Assembly (NCBI RefSeq): GCF_000829515.1
Contig: NZ_JXRR01000014.1
Location: forward strand, 434,001-498,000
Source: Jeotgalibacillus campisalis
Lineage (GTDB): Bacteria; Bacillota; Bacilli; Bacillales; Jeotgalibacillaceae
Length of the DNA: 64,000 nucleotides
Reading direction: 5' to 3'
The notes under the pieces were generated by a model. It saw nothing but the letters and a program-made list of their open reading frames with translations, made no database searches and was not told the DNA's origin. Each line of letters starts with the position of its first letter. Position 1 is the stretch's first letter. Both the position numbers and the translations under genes were made by a program. This document shows positions 59,112 through 64,000 of this stretch, piece by piece.

Positions 59112-62100
59112 ATGAAGCCGGTTAAACTATCCATGCAGGCGTTTGGACCTTATGCAAAAACAGAGGTAGTCGATTTCAGCGAGCTCCAAAATAGGACAAT
59201 GTTTTTAATTTCAGGAAAGACAGGCTCAGGTAAAACTACTATTTTCGATGGCATTGCTTTTGCAATCTACGGGAAAACCAGTGGGGAAGAAAGAAGCGGT
59301 ACGGACTTGCGCAGTCAATTTGCAGAGGACTCTCTTATAACAGAGGTCACTCTTTGGTTTGTGCTGAAAAATAAAATGTACAAAATTATCCGGTCTCCCC
59401 AGCAGGAAAGGAAAAAAGCAAGAGGGGGCGGTTTTACAACGATCAATAGTAAAGCTGAATTATATTTAATTGAAAATAATGCAGAAAAACTAATCGCTGA
59501 GAATGTCAGAGAAGCTGATGAAAAAATCAAAGAAATCATGCAGCTCGATTTTGGCCAGTTTAAACAAATTCTCATGATCCCCCAAGGTGAATTCAGGAAA
59601 CTTCTAACTTCTGATAGCAAAGATAAAGAGCGTATATTACAGCGGCTTTTTCATACAGAAATTTATACTGCATTTCAAGAAAAATTAAAAATGGAAGCTG
59701 TAGACCTGCGTACCAAAGTCAACCATTCAATACATGAGAGATTAAAATATTTCGGCGAACTGGATCCGCTCGACCATAATGAACTAAAAGAGCTTCTTTT
59801 GCAAGATCCATTGCCTGAACAACAAATAATTAAACTAGCCAAGAACTTAGTAGCAACTCAGAGTGAACTGAAAAAAACTCTAACTGTATCACTAGACAGT
59901 CAAAAGAAAGAAAGGGACTCTCTACTGCAGGAAAAGCAGTCTGCAATCTATTTACTTGATGCCTTTACTCAATACGAGGAAATGAAAAATAAATACACTG
60001 CTCTGACCGCTCGAAAAGAAGAGATGGACTCTAAAAGAGATCAACTCACAAGCGCAAGGAAAGCAGAAAAGCTCTGGCCTGTGTTTCGTGACTTAGAAGA
60101 AAAACAAAAGGCAATCGAACATCGTCAGCAAAGTATCGCAGGTTATCAAGATTCCCTGTTACTTTTTAAAGAAAAGTTAAAACTGCAAGTAGAAGAGCTT
60201 GAAGAGATTCAGTCAAAAAAAGATGGAAATGAAAATGAAAAACAGCATTTACGGGACATCCAGCAACTCAAAGACAAGATAAAAGAACGTTCTTTATTGA
60301 AGACTTCAATTGACAGATTAAAAGAAGAAGGGATAAATGAAAAAACGGAAGCAGAAAAACTTTTACAAAGGGCTGAGGAGATAGAAGGAAATCAAAAAAG
60401 CGCAGAGGTTCAAATTCAGACGCTCCGTCAAGCCAAAATTAAAGCTTCTGAAGAAAAACAAATGCTGCAAAGCTTACAATACGCTCTTCATCACTCGAAT
60501 AGAGCATTGAAGCTGAGTCAGCTTTTAAGTCAGCTTGAGGTAAAAGTAAATGAGCTGGAAATTGCTCAAAAAAAGAACAATCAAGAAGCAGAAGAAACAC
60601 AACGGAAAAAGGAAAAATTGAATGAACTGTTTCTATCATCACAGGCTTATCATCTATCCATGCATTTGAAAGAGGGGAGCTCATGTCCTGTGTGCGGCTC
60701 ACAGCATCATCCAAGCCCTGTTAATGAGCCCGATGGAATAACTTCAGAAAATGACTTGGCATTTTGGGATAAGCAATTACAAAATAGTCTTGCTAAGAAA
60801 GAACGCGGAGAAATCGAAATCGTTCAACTGAAAAATAGAATGAATGAAGTGAAAGAAGAGAGAATAGAATTAATTTCTGAGCTAAAGTTGATGAAGCTGG
60901 GTTATGAATGGTCCACTGTGCAAGAGCTTCATACGTGGCTTGCAGGAAAGATCCAGACGACAGAAAAAAAGATCAATGAAATAGAAAAACAACAGGCTGC
61001 TGAAGCAATGGTAGAAATGGAAAAAAAGAAGCTGGATGCGGAACTTGAACTTACTAGGAAAAGCATAGAAAAAATGAAGGAAAGTATTCAGGGAAAACGG
61101 GATAAGTGGAGTGAAATGCAAGGTGATTTCAAGCGCCTAAGCCAGGATATACCTGAAGAGTATCTTGATCAGTCCCATTATTTGAAGACAATTGACCTTC
61201 TAAGTGCTTCCATTAAAAAGTACGAAAATCGTTTAAATGAAGCAGAAAGGAAGACTGCAGAATTACGAGAGCAATTCCTTACTTTAGAAAACCGGAAAAC
61301 TCAGGCGGAAGAGGAGCTTCAACTTGAATGGAAGAAAATGCATGCTGCTGAAGATAAGTGGACAAAACTTTTAGCTGAAACCTCATTTAAGGATAAAAAT
61401 GAAGTTGAGCGATGTCTTTTAGAAAATAATGAACTTGCTTCCATAGAAGAACAGCTAACTGAATATGAAAAAAATTTATACTTTACCGAGCAGCAGCTTA
61501 CCATCCGTCAAAATGAGCTTGAAAACAAAGAAAAACCAACTATCTCGTTATTAGATGACAAAATATCTCAAAAGGATCAGCTTATAGAGGAGCTAGGAGA
61601 AGATCACAAAGAACTATCTTTTTATATTGAGCGCCATGAAAAAATCTTAAAGCGGATTGATGAAAATAAGAGTGAGACCGCAGAGATGGAAAAGGAATAT
61701 GCACTCGTTGGCCATTTATCCGATATGGCTAATGGAAAAAATCATCTCCGTATTACGTTTGAGCGGTATGTACTTGCTTTTTATTTGGAAGATATTTTGA
61801 CGATTGCCAATGAACGGCTGAATCGAATGACTTCAGGAAGATACCAATTGTTAAGAAAAGAAGACAGGTCAAAAGGAAACGCTCAGGGCGGTCTTGAGCT
61901 ATTAGTATTTGATCAATATACAGGACAGCAAAGGCATGTTAAAACACTATCCGGCGGAGAAGCTTTTAAGGCATCTTTATCGCTTGCTTTAGGGCTCGCC
62001 GATGTTGTTCAATCCCATGCTGGCGGTGTTTCCTTGGAAACGATGTTTATTGATGAAGGGTTTGGAACGCTCGATCCTGAATCACTTGATCAGGCGATAG

Positions 62101-62243
62101 AATCTTTAATGGATATTCAAAGCAGCGGCCGGCTAGTTGGGATTATTTCTCACGTTCCCGAACTAAAAGAACGGATTGAAGCCAGACTTGAAGTAGAACA
62201 GACAAAAACCGGCAGTACAACGAAATTTATTCTTACTTCATAA
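59112..62243 (+). CDS. sbcC: SbcC ATPase subunit
   Basis: A 1,043-residue Rad50/SMC-like ATPase. Walker A GKTGSGKTTIFDGI is at about 35-48. Two long coiled-coil arms (about 180-510 and 545-870) flank the zinc hook CPVC (SCPVCGSQHHPSP). The C-terminal signature LSGGEAFKASLSLALGLAD and Walker B MFIDEGFGTLD complete the head. It forms the SbcCD complex with the upstream product. GGGAGGG precedes the ATG. Confidence 0.95.
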   Translation: MKPVKLSMQAFGPYAKTEVVDFSELQNRTMFLISGKTGSGKTTIFDGIAFAIYGKTSGEERSGTDLRSQFAEDSLITEVTLWFVLKNKMYKIIRSPQQERKKARGGGFTTINSKAELYLIENNAEKLIAENVREADEKIKEIMQLDFGQFKQILMIPQGEFRKLLTSDSKDKERILQRLFHTEIYTAFQEKLKMEAVDLRTKVNHSIHERLKYFGELDPLDHNELKELLLQDPLPEQQIIKLAKNLVATQSELKKTLTVSLDSQKKERDSLLQEKQSAIYLLDAFTQYEEMKNKYTALTARKEEMDSKRDQLTSARKAEKLWPVFRDLEEKQKAIEHRQQSIAGYQDSLLLFKEKLKLQVEELEEIQSKKDGNENEKQHLRDIQQLKDKIKERSLLKTSIDRLKEEGINEKTEAEKLLQRAEEIEGNQKSAEVQIQTLRQAKIKASEEKQMLQSLQYALHHSNRALKLSQLLSQLEVKVNELEIAQKKNNQEAEETQRKKEKLNELFLSSQAYHLSMHLKEGSSCPVCGSQHHPSPVNEPDGITSENDLAFWDKQLQNSLAKKERGEIEIVQLKNRMNEVKEERIELISELKLMKLGYEWSTVQELHTWLAGKIQTTEKKINEIEKQQAAEAMVEMEKKKLDAELELTRKSIEKMKESIQGKRDKWSEMQGDFKRLSQDIPEEYLDQSHYLKTIDLLSASIKKYENRLNEAERKTAELREQFLTLENRKTQAEEELQLEWKKMHAAEDKWTKLLAETSFKDKNEVERCLLENNELASIEEQLTEYEKNLYFTEQQLTIRQNELENKEKPTISLLDDKISQKDQLIEELGEDHKELSFYIERHEKILKRIDENKSETAEMEKEYALVGHLSDMANGKNHLRITFERYVLAFYLEDILTIANERLNRMTSGRYQLLRKEDRSKGNAQGGLELLVFDQYTGQQRHVKTLSGGEAFKASLSLALGLADVVQSHAGGVSLETMFIDEGFGTLDPESLDQAIESLMDIQSSGRLVGIISHVPELKERIEARLEVEQTKTGSTTKFILTS

Positions 62244-62356
62244 ATAAGTGTCACAAAAACTACAACTTCCTTTATGTCCAGTCGTTGTGATGACCGATGG
62301 TTTTCTGTAGGATTAAAGAATGTAAAGACGGCTAACATGAAGGAAGGATGGTTAGA

Positions 62357-62938
62357 ATGAAAAAGATGAGACGCCTTTTAGCGGTGATATCACTGATTAC
62401 TCTCTTAACGGCATGTTCGGGGGGATTTGAAGGTAATATGGAAAGAGAATTACAGGATTTTTCATTTAGTAATCAACATGATGAAACTGTTGAATTAAGC
62501 GACGTTAAAGGTACTCCTGCATTAGTAAATTTTATTTTTACGAACTGTGATACCGTATGTCCTCCTATGACCTTTAATATGACTGAAATTCAGCAAGCAG
62601 TTGAAGCAGAAGGGATAGAAGACTATCGTATATTGTCTTTTAGCGTGGATCCTGAAAATGACTCACCAGAAGCGTTGAAAGAATTTATGTCATCTTACTC
62701 TATAAATGAAAGCAAATGGGATTTTTTAACCGGCTATAAACAGCAAGAGATCATCGATTTTGCGATGGAATCTTTCCAGGCAATAGTAGCAGACGATCCC
62801 GAAACCAACCAGGTCATTCACGGAACAAGCTTTTATTTAGTGGACAAAGAAGGAAAGGTTGTAAAAAGTTACGATGGGATTAGTAATGTGCCAGTTGATG
62901 AAATGGTAGCTGATCTAAAAGCTGTATCTAATGACTAG
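62357..62938 (+). CDS. SCO1/SenC family lipoprotein (YpmQ-like)
   Basis: A 193-residue thioredoxin-fold protein exported as a lipoprotein (lipobox LTAC, Cys at about residue 20). It has the copper-binding CDTVC (in TNCDTVCPPM) and the distal His in VIHGTSFYLV, the three ligands of SCO proteins that deliver copper to cytochrome c oxidase CuA. ATG 62357 has GAAGGATG upstream; the in-frame ATG at 62348 overlaps that RBS. Corresponds to B. subtilis ypmQ (193 residues). Confidence 0.9.
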   Translation: MKKMRRLLAVISLITLLTACSGGFEGNMERELQDFSFSNQHDETVELSDVKGTPALVNFIFTNCDTVCPPMTFNMTEIQQAVEAEGIEDYRILSFSVDPENDSPEALKEFMSSYSINESKWDFLTGYKQQEIIDFAMESFQAIVADDPETNQVIHGTSFYLVDKEGKVVKSYDGISNVPVDEMVADLKAVSND

Positions 62939-62961
62939 GGCATTTGTCCTTGTCATTTTTT
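62930..62961 (+). terminator. Terminator overlapping the end of the SCO gene
   Basis: AATGAC-t-AGG...CCT-t-GTCATT followed by T; the stop codon is within the hairpin. Confidence 0.75.
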
Positions 62962-63016
62962 GTCGAGAGAGCTAAAATTAATTTGTGAACGAATTTTTAG
63001 TCCTGGAGGAGTCTTT

Positions 63017-64000
63017 TTGGTAAAGAAGCAGCGACATTGGAGTAAGAAAAAAAGGATATATGCCGGGATATTTATTGCATTGTTCTTCGTCATTTTAAGC
63101 TATCACCAATATAAGCCCTTGCCCGAAGGTGTTTCATATGCAAGCCAATCGTACAAAACGGAAGATGTTTCATTTTACCGGGATTTAACATTTACTAAAA
63201 ACGGAGAAACAGTGCACGACCAGGAAATTTTTGAGCGAGTAGGGCAGCTGATTGAGGAAGCTCAGGACTTTGTTGTTATTGACATGTTTTTATTTGATGG
63301 CAAAGTAAGTGAGGACAAAGGCTATCCGGATTTAAGCGGGAATCTAACCAAACAGCTTTTAGAAAAGAAAGAGCAACATCCAGACATGCCGATGGTTGTG
63401 ATTACGGACCCGGTTAACACAGGTTACTTCTCCTATAACAATCAATGGTTAGAGCCTCTTAAAAATGCGGGTATTGAGGTTGTCACGACAAATCTGAACC
63501 CTTTAAGAGATCCTACTCCTTTGTATTCAACATTCTGGCGTGCAGGAATTCAATGGTTTGGCCAAAAGGGTACGGGCTGGCTTCCGAATGGGTTTGTAGA
63601 AGATGGTCCTAAAATGACTGCAAGGTCTTACTTAATGATGGCAAATGTAAAAGCAAATCATCGTAAAGCAGTAATTACGGATAAGGGTGCTATGATTCTC
63701 TCGGCAAATGCGCATAACGAATCGGGCTTTCACAGCAATGTGGCTTTTGAAGTAAAAGGCCCTATTATTCAGGATCTGCTGAATGCTGAGCAGGCAGTCA
63801 TTGATTTAGGCAACTCCAATATTAACCTTCCTCCATTTACCGGATCTCATGAGGAAAACGGGGAGCTGAATATTAAATACACGACCGAAGGACAAACATG
63901 GAAAGAGATCCTGTCTAAGCTTGAAAAAGCAAAACAAGGAGATCAAATATGGATGGCCATGTTTTATTTATCTGAAAGGGAGGTACTTAATGAGCTAATC
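63017..64000 (+). CDS. Phospholipase D-like protein, 3' end outside window
   Basis: The frame is open from the TTG at 63017 to the window end (328 codons, no stop). GGAGGAG lies five bases before the TTG. The N-terminus has basic residues (KKQRHWSKKKR) then one membrane helix (about 14-31). A full HxKxxxxD motif occurs as HRKAVITD (His215, Lys217, Asp222). The segment QDFVVIDMFLFDG is also typical of cardiolipin-synthase-like PLD proteins. A second HKD motif would be expected past the window end. The substrate is not evident. Confidence 0.8.
   Translation, partial: MVKKQRHWSKKKRIYAGIFIALFFVILSYHQYKPLPEGVSYASQSYKTEDVSFYRDLTFTKNGETVHDQEIFERVGQLIEEAQDFVVIDMFLFDGKVSEDKGYPDLSGNLTKQLLEKKEQHPDMPMVVITDPVNTGYFSYNNQWLEPLKNAGIEVVTTNLNPLRDPTPLYSTFWRAGIQWFGQKGTGWLPNGFVEDGPKMTARSYLMMANVKANHRKAVITDKGAMILSANAHNESGFHSNVAFEVKGPIIQDLLNAEQAVIDLGNSNINLPPFTGSHEENGELNIKYTTEGQTWKEILSKLEKAKQGDQIWMAMFYLSEREVLNELI

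Overview
The window is a low-GC, almost entirely plus-strand chromosomal segment of an endospore-forming member of the Bacillaceae. The evidence is the gene content (spoIIIE, spoVS, cotE, spoVK, a Spo0E-type phosphatase, RNase J and RNase Y, the Ric-complex protein YmcA) and a gene order that closely follows the Bacillus subtilis stretch from rnjB to ccdC. The species cannot be fixed from this sequence. The very acidic RodZ linker and the glp/mutL neighbourhood would suit a halotolerant or alkaliphilic Bacillaceae, but that is inference.

Layout. 1-3200: the end of an RNase J gene, then spoIIIE. 3300-9430: a GntR regulator (ymfC) followed by a nucleoside-type BMP ABC transporter (nupN-O-P-Q), with possible shared operators and a transcription attenuator after nupN. 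9500-17280: ymfF-H-I-J-K-M, pgsA and cinA. 17470-24100: LexA-controlled recA, rny, ymdB, spoVS, miaB and ymcA. 24290-28000: accessory stretch with a cre/sigma-B-type aldehyde dehydrogenase, a small putative sigma-B gene, cotE, and a decayed membrane-protein gene. 28100-32650: mutS-mutL. 32700-39240: a degenerate intergenic repeat, a small membrane protein, and the glycerol regulon (glpP, glpF-glpK, glpD, plus a monoacylglycerol-lipase-like hydrolase) with two leader terminators suited to GlpP antitermination. 39280-47060: miaA, hfq, spoVK, an inverted TRIC-like gene, hflX, ynbB, glnR-glnA. 47090-50335: an unrecognised 42-codon minus-strand gene, a DnaQ-type exonuclease, and the divergent SOS unit lexA / yneA-yneB-ynzC with three LexA boxes. 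50336-51822: a complete IS3-family element. 51960-57741: tkt, yneF, a Spo0E-like gene, ccdA, a CheY-like receiver, ccdC, yneK and a new 49-codon minus-strand gene. 57930-64000: sbcD-sbcC, an SCO1-type lipoprotein, and the start of a phospholipase D-like gene cut by the window edge.

How it works together. Most genes serve DNA repair and the SOS response (recA, lexA, yneA, mutS/mutL, sbcDC), RNA turnover (RNase J, RNase Y, Ric protein, Hfq), tRNA modification (miaA, miaB), sporulation, nitrogen control (glnR-glnA) and glycerol catabolism.

I found no previously undescribed multi-gene system. The most distinctive observations are the insertion sequence sitting in the loop of the ynzC terminator, a 13-bp inverted repeat flanking ymfC that looks like paired operators, sigma-B-like promoters at two adjacent genes, and several small reading frames with good ribosome binding sites, one of them with its own terminator.
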